This document shows positions 8,746 through 16,566 of a DNA stretch of 64,000 bases, piece after piece. Source of the DNA: Rhizobium sp. BK650 (GTDB lineage Bacteria; Pseudomonadota; Alphaproteobacteria; Rhizobiales; Rhizobiaceae). Position numbers and translations under genes: made by a program. The notes beneath the pieces are model-generated. The model was not told the DNA's origin. It saw only the letters and a program-made list of their open reading frames with translations, and did no database searches. How positions within the stretch are numbered: the first letter of the stretch is position 1; the number at the start of each line of letters is the position of its first letter. The DNA lies in NCBI RefSeq assembly GCF_014195325.1, contig NZ_JACIBK010000005.1, positions 62,001-126,000 on the forward strand, in the 5' to 3' direction.

Positions 8746-9713
8746 GCGGCCGCCCCTCCCGCTGTGGTCTGCTGCTGCCACCAGGCGACGAGATCGCGAA
8801 GCCCCTCCTCCATGGATATTTCCGCCTTGAACCCGAGGAGCCGTTCGGCCTTACTGATATCGGCCAGACGACGGGTTACGCCATTGACGGTCCGGGCCTC
8901 TTTGTGTTCTGGCTTGAGTGAAACGCCCATGACGCGGCTCAGCATCTGAGCAAGTTCCAGGAGGCTTATTTCCCTGCCGCTCGCGACATTGAAGACTTCG
9001 TCCGTGACGTCGCTCTTTGCCGCGAGAATGTTTGCCCGGGCGATGTCGCGTGCATCGACGAAGTCCATCGTCTGGCTGCCGTCCCCATAGATGAGGGGCG
9101 GCATTCCTGCCGCGAGCCGCTCCATCCAGCGGATCAGGACTTCCGTATAGGCGCCGTAAACGTCCATTCGTGGCCCGTAGACGTTGAAATAGCGCAACGC
9201 CACGTAACGCAGGCCATACATCTCCGCGAAGCTGCGCAGCAGCCCCTCGTTGAACGTCTTGGCTGCTCCGTAGATCGTCCGGTTATTATAGGGATGATGC
9301 TGCTCGGTCGTCGGGAAATTCTCGGCCAAACCCAGCACGGAAGCCGAAGAGGCAGCGACAACCTTGGACACGCCTGCCTTCACTGCAGCTTCAAGGACAT
9401 TGAAAGTGCCCTCGGCCAGCACATCGAAAGCGAGCCGTGGGTCTTCCGCGCATTGCGTAATGCGGATCGCTGCCTGGTGAAAAACGATGTCGACGCCTTC
9501 GAAGGTTTTGGCAAGAAGTGCCCTATCGCGGATATCGCCCTCGATGATGTTAACGCACCCGCTTGATATTGCTGTGCTGAGATTGTCCCGGCGTCCACGG
9601 ACGAAATTGTCGAGAACGATGATCTCACGTGGTTTTTCCAACGCGACGAGATCGGCAATATGCGATCCGATCAGGCCGGCCCCACCGGTTATGAGCACCC
9701 GTTGATTTCTCAC
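8742..9713 (-). CDS. NAD-dependent nucleotide-sugar epimerase/dehydratase (extended SDR)
   Basis: A 323-residue extended short-chain dehydrogenase/reductase. The N-terminus reads RNQRVLITGGAGLIGSHIAD with the GGAGxxG dinucleotide motif. The D-N pair at LDNFVRGRRDNL favours NAD, and the catalytic triad appears as ASSASVLG with the Tyr-Lys in YGAAKTFNEG. It acts on a nucleoside-diphospho sugar in the cytosol, as a 4-epimerase or 4,6-dehydratase; the sequence resembles UDP-glucose 4-epimerase-like proteins. The start is a GTG at 9713 overlapping the upstream stop as GTGA. The frame is open upstream to 9905, but that stretch is antisense-like and not conserved in character. Confidence 0.87.
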   Translation of the reverse strand: MRNQRVLITGGAGLIGSHIADLVALEKPREIIVLDNFVRGRRDNLSTAISSGCVNIIEGDIRDRALLAKTFEGVDIVFHQAAIRITQCAEDPRLAFDVLAEGTFNVLEAAVKAGVSKVVAASSASVLGLAENFPTTEQHHPYNNRTIYGAAKTFNEGLLRSFAEMYGLRYVALRYFNVYGPRMDVYGAYTEVLIRWMERLAAGMPPLIYGDGSQTMDFVDARDIARANILAAKSDVTDEVFNVASGREISLLELAQMLSRVMGVSLKPEHKEARTVNGVTRRLADISKAERLLGFKAEISMEEGLRDLVAWWQQQTTAGGAAA

Positions 9714-10429
9714 GATCTTCCTCCACGCGATATATCCAGCACCGGATCGGTTTCCGTGCGCCAGCGTATGAACTTCGCCGGCACCCCAGCGACGACTGAA
9801 AATGGCTCGACATCGGAGACGACGACTGCCCCGGCGCCAACGATCGCCCCCTTCCCGATGCTGACACCGGGAAGAATTGTCGCATTCGTACCGATATCTG
9901 CCCATGCGCCGATGCGGACCGGCTTGATTTCGAGATCGGTACGAATGATGGGAACGTCCACGGGCAGTGCCGTATGGGTCGAGCCAAGCACCTTGGCGCC
10001 GGGCCCCCAGCCGACGGAATCCTCAATCACCAGGTCTCGTGCATCGAAATAGGCCATCGGGCCAATCCAGACATTGTCCCCGATCACGCAAGTGCCGTCG
10101 AAGCGCCCCTGGATATAGGCCTGGGCGCCGATAAACACGCCATGGCCGATTTCGAATGTTTCTGGATGCTTGAAACCGGCACCGCCTGCGACCTGCAACC
10201 CTGCACCGCAACGACGCACCACGGCTTGCCAGATGGCTTTTCGCATCAGGCTGTCGACAACACCGTCGCCGCTCGCAAAGCGGCCATATAGATCAATGAG
10301 CCCGGCGCGCCCGTAGGATTGCTTGAGTTCTTCGGCCAACCCAGCCTGGTAGGCAGGATCCGCAGGCCTTTCATGGCGGCCGTGGATCGCCTGGACGACC
10401 CTAGCCTCCCCTACCCGACTAGCTGACAT
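9710..10429 (-). CDS. Left-handed beta-helix (hexapeptide) acyltransferase, likely sugar O- or N-acetyltransferase
   Basis: A 239-residue protein whose middle and C-terminal two thirds are hexapeptide repeats (FEIGHGVFIGAQAYIQG, CVIGDNVWIGPM, ADIGTNATILPGVSIGKG, AIVGAGAVVVSDVEP), ending with the usual SVVAGVPAKFIR tail of trimeric acetyltransferases. The N-terminal ~90 residues are helical and not recognised. It should transfer an acyl group from acyl-CoA to a sugar precursor or lipid-linked unit. The ATG at 10429 overlaps the upstream aminotransferase stop by 11 bases; a longer frame reaching 10669 lies wholly inside that gene. The neighbouring WbpD-like enzyme probably does the N-acetylation, so this one may decorate a hydroxyl or a second amine. 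Confidence 0.85.
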   Translation of the reverse strand: MSASRVGEARVVQAIHGRHERPADPAYQAGLAEELKQSYGRAGLIDLYGRFASGDGVVDSLMRKAIWQAVVRRCGAGLQVAGGAGFKHPETFEIGHGVFIGAQAYIQGRFDGTCVIGDNVWIGPMAYFDARDLVIEDSVGWGPGAKVLGSTHTALPVDVPIIRTDLEIKPVRIGAWADIGTNATILPGVSIGKGAIVGAGAVVVSDVEPFSVVAGVPAKFIRWRTETDPVLDISRGGRS

Positions 10430-11522
10430 AGGCGTACTCCAGCGCTGCGGCCACCTGATCGACGTGCCATGCGGGCATCTCGGGATAGATCGGCAGCGAG
10501 AGAACCTCCCCGGCTGCGGCTTCCGAAACCGGAAAGTCGCCGGCTTGGTGACCAAGGTCGGCATGGGCCTTCTGCAGATGGACGGGGATCGGATAATGCA
10601 GTCCGGACTGAATGCCTTCTGCAGTGAGCACGCGCTGAAGCCCATCGCGGTCGCGGCTTCTGATGGCATAGACGTGATAGACGTGGCGCCGCTCAGCGGC
10701 CTCGACAGGCGTCCTCAGATGGCCGGATCCGGCTAGCAGCGAGGTGTAGCGCCGGCCATGGGTCCGACGTGCTTCAGTCCAGCCTTCGAGATGCCGGAGC
10801 TTGATGCGCAGGATCGCGCCTTGGATGGCATCCATGCGGTAGTTGAAGCCCTTCAGCAGATGATGATAGCGCTGCTCCTGACCCCAGTCGCGCAGCATAC
10901 GCATCGTCTTGGCCTGATCGTCGTTGTTCGTCACGACGATACCTCCCTCGCCGCAAGCACCGAGGTTTTTCCCCGGATAGAAGCTGAAGCAGCCTGATGT
11001 GCCAATACTGCCGGCACGCGCCCCCTTATAGCGGGCTCCATGCGCCTGGCAGGCATCCTCGATGACCGGTATGCGGTAATGGTCGGCGACCGCCTTTACT
11101 GCATCCATATCAGCCATCTGGCCGTAGATGTGAACAGGAATAATGGCCTTGGTCCGGGGCGTAATTTTTGCCTCGATCTGAGCCGCATCCATTGTAAGGG
11201 TCACCGGCTCGACATCAACGAAGACCGGTCTTGCGCCTGTATAGCAGATCGCCGACACCGTCGCGACGAAGGTGAATGGCACGGTGATGACTTCATCGCC
11301 AGGGCCGACGCCGGCTGCAAGCAGGGACAGATGCAGGGCGCTCGTCCCCGTATTGACGGCTATCGCATGCTTGACGTCACAATAATCTGCAAACTCCTGC
11401 TCGAGACGGGCCACTTCCTCGCCCAATATGTATTGCCCCGAGGCGAGAACACTGAGCACCGCGCCATCGATTTCACCCTTGATGGATTGATAGTGTGCTT
11501 TGAGGTCTAGAAAGGGGATCAT
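10419..11522 (-). CDS. DegT-family nucleotide-sugar aminotransferase, WbpE-like
   Basis: A 367-residue PLP enzyme starting MIPFLDLKAHYQSIKGEID, typical of the WbpE/3-aminotransferase branch. It shows the cofactor segments NTGTSALHLSL and EDACQAHGARYKG, and the Schiff-base lysine in FSFYPGKNLGACGEGG. By analogy with WbpE it would transaminate the 3-keto group made by the adjacent Gfo/Idh dehydrogenase, giving a UDP-2-acetamido-3-amino sugar, probably a uronic acid. The ATGA overlap with the dehydrogenase stop (11519-11522) implies translational coupling. The specific substrate is inferred from the dehydrogenase/acetyltransferase/aminotransferase trio, not shown directly. Confidence 0.9.
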   Translation of the reverse strand: MIPFLDLKAHYQSIKGEIDGAVLSVLASGQYILGEEVARLEQEFADYCDVKHAIAVNTGTSALHLSLLAAGVGPGDEVITVPFTFVATVSAICYTGARPVFVDVEPVTLTMDAAQIEAKITPRTKAIIPVHIYGQMADMDAVKAVADHYRIPVIEDACQAHGARYKGARAGSIGTSGCFSFYPGKNLGACGEGGIVVTNNDDQAKTMRMLRDWGQEQRYHHLLKGFNYRMDAIQGAILRIKLRHLEGWTEARRTHGRRYTSLLAGSGHLRTPVEAAERRHVYHVYAIRSRDRDGLQRVLTAEGIQSGLHYPIPVHLQKAHADLGHQAGDFPVSEAAAGEVLSLPIYPEMPAWHVDQVAAALEYAYVS

Positions 11523-12556
11523 GCGATGCGCCTTGCCTCTTCGAGTTCGACGATACGACCGCGCTGGGCGAGCGACCGGCTTGCGGCTTCAAGAATGCGA
11601 ACGACGCGCAGGCCGGCGAGACCGTCTGTAACGGGGCGTGAATTTTGCTCGATGCAGTCAACGAACTGATCCAGTTCACGCTTCAATGCCTCGGTCATAT
11701 CGAGCTTGGGCGCCCACATGTCGCCGCTGCGGTAGCCTACCAGCATCTGATGCACCTTCTCGCCATAAGCCTGAGAATTGGGGTTCATCGTGATGCCTTT
11801 GTCGTAGACTTTGATCTTTTCGCTGGGCTCCAGATCGTCATAAACGATCATCTTATTGCTGCCGCCGATCAGCGTGCGGCGCACTTTGACGGGTGCCAGC
11901 CAATTGACATGGATATGCGCGATGAGCTTGCTCTCGAAGAAGAGCGTCAGATAGGCAATGTTCTCCGGCTCGCCGAGGACATGGCTCATTCCGGTCGCCG
12001 AAACGGCCACCGGCCTTTCCTGCAGGACATGGTCCAGGATGGACAGGTCGTGCACCGCAAGGTCCCAAATGACGCTCACATCATGCTGAAAGAGCCCGAG
12101 ATTGACCCGAACCGAGTCGTAGTAATACATGTCGCCCAAGCCGCTTTCGACCAGTTCGCGCATCTTGCGGACGGCGCCGGTGTGGACGAAGGTATGATCC
12201 ACAGCCAGGACGAGGCGTCGACGCGCAGCCTCTTCGACCATCCGCGAAGCCTCATCTGCGGTCGACGCCATCGGTTTTTCGACGAAGACGTGCTTTCCGG
12301 CCATCATGGCCTGCATGGCGAGCTTGAAATGGGTAAAGACCGGTGTTGCGATGGCGATGGCATCCACCCTCGGATCGCGCAGGACTTCCTCGAAATTATC
12401 GGTGATCGTTATTCCCGGATACCGGCTTTTAACGGCCGCCAGCCGCTCGATATTCAGATCACAAACTGAAACGAGCTGCGCACCGGCTGCTTCCGATATA
12501 TTACGAACCAGGTTCGGACCCCAATACCCATATCCAACAACGGCGATACCGATCAT
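11519..12556 (-). CDS. Gfo/Idh/MocA oxidoreductase, WbpB-like nucleotide-sugar 3-dehydrogenase
   Basis: A 345-residue oxidoreductase with an N-terminal Rossmann fold (IAVVGYGYWGPNLVRN), the family EKP motif with the active-site lysine (HVFVEKPMAS), and a C-terminal alpha/beta dimerisation domain that includes DHTFVHTGAVRKM. The GYWGPN start is typical of WbpB/UDP-GlcNAcA 3-dehydrogenases, which oxidise C3 before transamination. It overlaps both neighbours by four bases (12553-12556 and 11519-11522). The enzyme supplying UDP-GlcNAc-uronate (WbpA) is not in the window and would have to be encoded elsewhere. Confidence 0.88.
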   Translation of the reverse strand: MIGIAVVGYGYWGPNLVRNISEAAGAQLVSVCDLNIERLAAVKSRYPGITITDNFEEVLRDPRVDAIAIATPVFTHFKLAMQAMMAGKHVFVEKPMASTADEASRMVEEAARRRLVLAVDHTFVHTGAVRKMRELVESGLGDMYYYDSVRVNLGLFQHDVSVIWDLAVHDLSILDHVLQERPVAVSATGMSHVLGEPENIAYLTLFFESKLIAHIHVNWLAPVKVRRTLIGGSNKMIVYDDLEPSEKIKVYDKGITMNPNSQAYGEKVHQMLVGYRSGDMWAPKLDMTEALKRELDQFVDCIEQNSRPVTDGLAGLRVVRILEAASRSLAQRGRIVELEEARRIA

Positions 12557-13065
12557 CGCATTCCTCCCAACGCTTGCATGTTCACTGACCGGTCATGAAC
12601 GCGACCGGTAATCCTTGCCGGAACACCGGCGACGATGGCGCCGTCCGGCACGTCTTTCGTTACGACGGCCCCGGCGCCGACCTGCGCGGCCTCTCCGATC
12701 GTTATGCCGGGTAGAATAGTCGCATTGCTGCCGATCGACGCGTGGCGCTTGACCAGCGTGGGGATGACAATCCAATCCGCCTCCGTCTGCAGGCTGCCAT
12801 CCGCATTGACGGCGCGCGGGTACGTGTCATTGGTGAACATGACCCCGTGGCCAATGAAAACGCCGTCCTCCAGCGTCACGCCTTCGCAGATGAAGGAATG
12901 ACTGGAGATTTTGCAGTCATCTCCAACAACGACGTTTTTCTGGATTTCAACGAAAGTGCCGATGCGCGTTCTCGCGCCAATCGAGCAGCCATAGAGATTC
13001 ACAAGATCTCGATGATGGATGATGCAGCTATCATCCAGCTTTACGTTTGATGCAATCATACGCAT
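12553..13065 (-). CDS. Hexapeptide N-acetyltransferase, WbpD-like (first gene of amino-sugar operon)
   Basis: A 170-residue left-handed beta-helix acetyltransferase. Repeats run through most of the chain (CSIGARTRIGTFVEIQ, CKISSHSFICEGVTLEDG, VFIGHGVMFTND, ASIGSNATILPGITIGE, AQVGAGAVVTKDVPDG), ending IVAGVPARITGR. This is the WbpD/WlbB pattern, in which the 3-amino group of the UDP-sugar is acetylated by acetyl-CoA. An ATG at 13065 has AAGGGG four bases upstream; an ATG at 13059 and a GTG at 13083 are alternatives. It is the promoter-proximal gene of a six-gene operon that runs to 7528. Confidence 0.88.
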   Translation of the reverse strand: MRMIASNVKLDDSCIIHHRDLVNLYGCSIGARTRIGTFVEIQKNVVVGDDCKISSHSFICEGVTLEDGVFIGHGVMFTNDTYPRAVNADGSLQTEADWIVIPTLVKRHASIGSNATILPGITIGEAAQVGAGAVVTKDVPDGAIVAGVPARITGRVHDRSVNMQALGGMR

Positions 13066-13614
13066 GCACCCCTTACTCTTCACGCAAACCTAATCTCTAG
13101 ATGAAACCGTCAATCAGGTGATCGCGCCCAATATTTCATTTCGAGAAGAAACTATTTCTTTCATTTCAAGAAGAATTGTTTTCGTCTTCGGAGTAAAGAA
13201 ACAAAACGTCTAAGCTTACTCTCCTAAAGGCGTATCTACCTATGAGGATGTAAGCCGAAGTTCATAGCCAACGATCGACCTTGGTGGTGGAAGACGCGGC
13301 GGCCTCATCCCGATCATACGCCGGACGTACACACTATTTCATGCGTTTAGCGGCCTCGTCCGTAAACAACGAGCAACGCAATCAACCAATCCGCGAATGG
13401 ACTACTATCGCATAAGTTTATACCAAGAATTATGCGCTATTTACATCTTACGTTGGAGCTAATCTGCTCTCTTAACCTATATTAGCTAGTTTAAGATAAA
13501 AGAAACTATGATATTTGATTCGTACTTTAGTGCTGCCAAACCCTCATATCTGAAGGGCTTGAGTGTTCGGTTGTTGTTGGGGCGTAGAGAAACTCGGCTG
13601 GGGAGGATGAAGCA
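13066..13614. promoter_or_regulatory. Long A/T-rich divergent regulatory region between the amino-sugar operon and the LuxR-type gene
   Basis: About 550 bases without a plausible gene, clearly richer in A/T than the flanking coding DNA. It must hold the promoters of both divergent units. Two structures stand out: a pair of 17-bp direct repeats at 13134-13150 and 13159-13175, and an inverted repeat CGCATAA/TTATGCG at 13409-13415 and 13430-13436. No sRNA or short gene could be recognised by eye. Confidence 0.6.
13134..13175. repeat. Two 17-bp direct repeats with 25-bp period
   Basis: TTTCATTTCGAGAAGAA (13134-13150) and TTTCATTTCAAGAAGAA (13159-13175) differ at one base and start 25 bases apart. 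They lie 70-110 bases upstream of the acetyltransferase start, a normal place for regulator binding. Confidence 0.7.
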
Positions 13615-14436
13615 GTGAATTCACCGCTTATACCAAATTTAGACCTTAGACAGGAAAGTGTGGCACTTCCACTTAAAATAGAAAATACTTCGACGGCGTC
13701 GGTTCTGTCGTCGAAGCCAAAGCACTCTCTCGTGATCCTCGACAATCGTGAACTTGACAGGCAATGCCTTGCGCAATGCATGGCGGCCTACAGGACGGAT
13801 TTGCTCATCCTGGCTTTCGAAACGATTGAAGAGTGGAAGCAGAAACGCAATGAGTACCCACCGCTTTCCGCCATCCTTTTGAATATTGGCGGCAAAAAAA
13901 TCGACGAACCTTCAGTTTCGGCACAAATCAGGAGCCTTTCTTCCGAATTCGGGGCGATACCCGTCATCGTGCTGGCTGACAGCGACGATTTCACTCAAAT
14001 CGTAAGAGCGCTGGAATATGGGGCCAAAGGCTACATACCTGCCTCGGTCAGCGTCAGCGTCTGCATGGAACTGATCGCGCTGTCGGTCGCGGGGGGCGTT
14101 TTTGTGCCTGCAAGCACCCTGTTTGCCATGCGTCACTTGCTGGAGTCCAGCAATTCGACGGCGCGCCCCCTGGCCGGCATATTCACGGATCGTCAGGCCG
14201 AGGTCGTAGAGGCACTCCGGCGTGGAAAGGCAAACAAGATCATTGCCTATGAGCTCAATCTGCGAGAAAGCACTGTCAAAGTACACGTTCGCAACATCAT
14301 GAAAAAGGTTAAAGCAACGAACAGAACAGAGGTCGTATTTAAGATCAACGATCTCTTCGAAAGTATTACTTCTCGAGAAACAAGCAGAGACAGGATAGAT
14401 ACTGTCGGGCGCCCGCCCGCCGCGTCACATCATTAA
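13615..14436 (+). CDS. LuxR/NarL-type regulator with degenerate receiver domain
   Basis: A 273-residue transcription factor. Residues about 36-160 have the shape of a response-regulator receiver (HSLVILDNRELDRQ...IPVIVLADSD...ALEYGAKGYIPASVS). The phospho-acceptor position reads ILLNIGGKK, so Asn stands where LLD is expected, and phosphorylation at the usual site is unlikely. Residues about 195-255 form a LuxR helix-turn-helix (FTDRQAEVVEALRRGKANK, LRESTVKVHVRNIMKK). The GTG start at 13615 has GGGAGGA seven bases upstream. It lies alone, divergent from the amino-sugar operon and inside the polysaccharide locus, so it probably regulates that locus. A 40-residue N-terminal extension precedes the receiver. 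Confidence 0.88.
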   Translation: MNSPLIPNLDLRQESVALPLKIENTSTASVLSSKPKHSLVILDNRELDRQCLAQCMAAYRTDLLILAFETIEEWKQKRNEYPPLSAILLNIGGKKIDEPSVSAQIRSLSSEFGAIPVIVLADSDDFTQIVRALEYGAKGYIPASVSVSVCMELIALSVAGGVFVPASTLFAMRHLLESSNSTARPLAGIFTDRQAEVVEALRRGKANKIIAYELNLRESTVKVHVRNIMKKVKATNRTEVVFKINDLFESITSRETSRDRIDTVGRPPAASHH

Positions 14437-14457
14437 TGCCATATTGGCCTAATCTAT

Positions 14458-14490
14458 CCTCGGTGGCTGCAAGGAATTGCACCACCGAGG
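14458..14490. terminator. Stem-loop after the LuxR-type gene
   Basis: CCTCGGTGG and TGCAA pair with TTGCA and CCACCGAGG around a GGAA loop, giving a 14-bp stem with a single bulged C. It lies 21 bases after the regulator stop. No T-run follows, so termination would be weak or factor-assisted; an RNA-structure role is equally possible. The remaining bases up to 14729, where the convergent glycosyltransferase gene ends, show nothing else recognisable. Confidence 0.5.
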
Positions 14491-14729
14491 TCAGAATTTG
14501 GCGCCGGGGCATCCGACCCCGACGTGATCCGTTCAGCTTGAGAAGGCCGCCATATGCACCTTCTCCGGTTCTGCCCGATGCGCAGGTATCAAACATTGAT
14601 ACCCTCAGATTCTCCAGCTCCCGTAGCTCGAGCCGGACGTGGACACGGGGCGCGGCCGTCCCCGAGATTGGCGAGCGCTGAACTCGTCCTTACCGACTCT
14701 CAGTGAAAGGCACCAAGCAATCGCCGGGC

Positions 14730-16562
14730 TCATGAAGGACGTCTGGACAGCAGCGCCGTTCTGATCCTGCGTAGCGGGTCTCTCCGCGAACGGGGGACCA
14801 GACCCTTTGCAAGATGCCAAAAATACTGAAACTCCGGCAGCGGGGGCACGTTCGGCCGCAGCCGGTTCAAACCCACTGCGACGATCAGGTCATCGACGCC
14901 TGAGTACAGCCGTTGGCGCCATCCGATATCAAGCTTGACATGTCGAGGAGCTAGACGCTCATCCGATCCGCCTTGATCGAGGAGATCATGACGAAGAAGG
15001 TTCGCAATATCCGGCTGCTGACAGCGATCAAGAATATTGGCGAAGCATGCAAGCCATTCCGGATCGCTTTGTCTCGGAAGCTGGTGAATGCTCTTTCGGC
15101 CCGTGCCGGAGCGCTCCGAGACCAGCCGATTGCCTTGCCGACCAGCCAGAGCAAGGACGAGATGCGTGCGCCTGAGTTCGTCATGGGACAGGGCCGGATA
15201 AAAATCTTGCAATCTTCGCGCTTGCGCAAGCCGGCCTTTACAGACCAAGGCGAGAAGGAAATACGCCCATTCGACCGGATCCGGATCGGCCGCCCCATAG
15301 TCGATCATCGTCACCTTGACCAAGTTCATCAAAAGCTCGTAGGCGCGGTCGGCTTTACCCTCATGCAACGCACAAAGGGCAAGACGCAATTTGGCTTCGG
15401 GAAGGTAGGACACATAATCCAGGCAGCGCGCGTAGCAGTCCTTGGCGTCCTCCACTTTGCCCTGCTCGAGAAGCAGATCACCCTGCTTCAATAGCGCGCG
15501 ATCGGTGGCCCCCGCGGCAACGCGAATGCTCCCTTGCTGGGAAATGCGCTCAACCGTTACAAGGTCGCCGAAAGGCTCGGGCTGAATGATTTTTTCGTCG
15601 GATCGCAGGCCTTTGTTCAGTGTAAACCACTGATATATTTGCGGCCTATGCTTCAGCGTATGACGAGAGTGGACCAAACTGTAGCCGGCCGCCGAAATAC
15701 GGCTTATTTCGGCCGGGTGAGCAAAAAGGTATTCCAGTCGTTCAACCACGTCGTGGTGGTCGGTGAAGACACAATTTTCCATGTCGGCAAAGCCGGCTGC
15801 CTGCAGTGCTGCCGTCCGTTCTGTCACGAGACAGGAGTTCGCCGCAGGGATCTCGAAATGTTTTCGTACGACCTCGCCGGCCATGGTTCCACATGTGGGA
15901 ACGACGAGGCTCGCGTTGAGCGCGCGAGCATAAGCCTCTCCTGACAGCAGCTGGGAGGCAAGCTTGCTCTCATAGGTATGTTGCGGCGAAACCAGGCAGG
16001 GATATCGATCGCGGATGATTGGAAAGATCTTCTGCCGCCAAGGGTAAAGGCCGTTGACCTGACCTGTGAGCGTGACCGGTATGACCTTCTGCTGATGATA
16101 GTCCTGATAGACTTCCGAATCGATGAAGTTCGGCCAGACAAACAGATTATCCTTTACCTCCGCCATATATTCCGGAGCCAGAGTCGCAATCGAGAAATAT
16201 GTCTCGATTCCCCATTGCTCCATATCGGAAAGGAAGCCGCTGCGCCGGTCGCACCATGGATCGGCGTTATGAAGACCAAGCTTCGGAATGGCGCTGTGAG
16301 CACTGGTATTTGTGATTCTTATCCGCCGTGAACCGTGTGACCGGTAGCCGCTTTCAAACAACGTCAAATCCGGTTCGTACCTTTCGCACATCTCTGCATA
16401 GTCGCAGTCGCGGTTTACGACGACGACATCAAAATGTGTGCTGAGGCATTTGACCTGCTGCTGCATGTGCAGCAGCAGGTAACCGGCTGCGTTCGCGTTG
16501 GGCTGATGATCCCATTGAAAGAAAACGAGCCTGGGTTTGTGATGATTGCCGATGCTATTCAT
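14730..16562 (-). CDS. CgeB-like glycosyltransferase with C-terminal TPR-like region
   Basis: A 610-residue protein beginning MNSIGNHHKPRLVFFQWDHQ. The first ~370 residues resemble CgeB/GT-B type transferases: two Rossmann-like halves, a middle segment VPTCGTMAGEVVRKHFEIPA, and the typical tail HDVVERLEYLFAHPAEISRI followed by HSRHTLKHR. Residues about 395-560 contain helical repeats (LKQGDLLLEQGKVEDAKDCY, LRLALCALHEGKADRAYELL) that look like tetratricopeptide units. It is the last gene of the wecB/priming-transferase/UDP-glucuronate decarboxylase operon and starts five bases past the decarboxylase stop. It is presumably a cytosolic transferase adding one sugar of the repeat unit; donor and acceptor are unknown. 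Confidence 0.75.
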   Translation of the reverse strand: MNSIGNHHKPRLVFFQWDHQPNANAAGYLLLHMQQQVKCLSTHFDVVVVNRDCDYAEMCERYEPDLTLFESGYRSHGSRRIRITNTSAHSAIPKLGLHNADPWCDRRSGFLSDMEQWGIETYFSIATLAPEYMAEVKDNLFVWPNFIDSEVYQDYHQQKVIPVTLTGQVNGLYPWRQKIFPIIRDRYPCLVSPQHTYESKLASQLLSGEAYARALNASLVVPTCGTMAGEVVRKHFEIPAANSCLVTERTAALQAAGFADMENCVFTDHHDVVERLEYLFAHPAEISRISAAGYSLVHSRHTLKHRPQIYQWFTLNKGLRSDEKIIQPEPFGDLVTVERISQQGSIRVAAGATDRALLKQGDLLLEQGKVEDAKDCYARCLDYVSYLPEAKLRLALCALHEGKADRAYELLMNLVKVTMIDYGAADPDPVEWAYFLLALVCKGRLAQARRLQDFYPALSHDELRRTHLVLALAGRQGNRLVSERSGTGRKSIHQLPRQSDPEWLACFANILDRCQQPDIANLLRHDLLDQGGSDERLAPRHVKLDIGWRQRLYSGVDDLIVAVGLNRLRPNVPPLPEFQYFWHLAKGLVPRSRRDPLRRIRTALLSRRPS

Positions 16563-16566
16563 GTCC

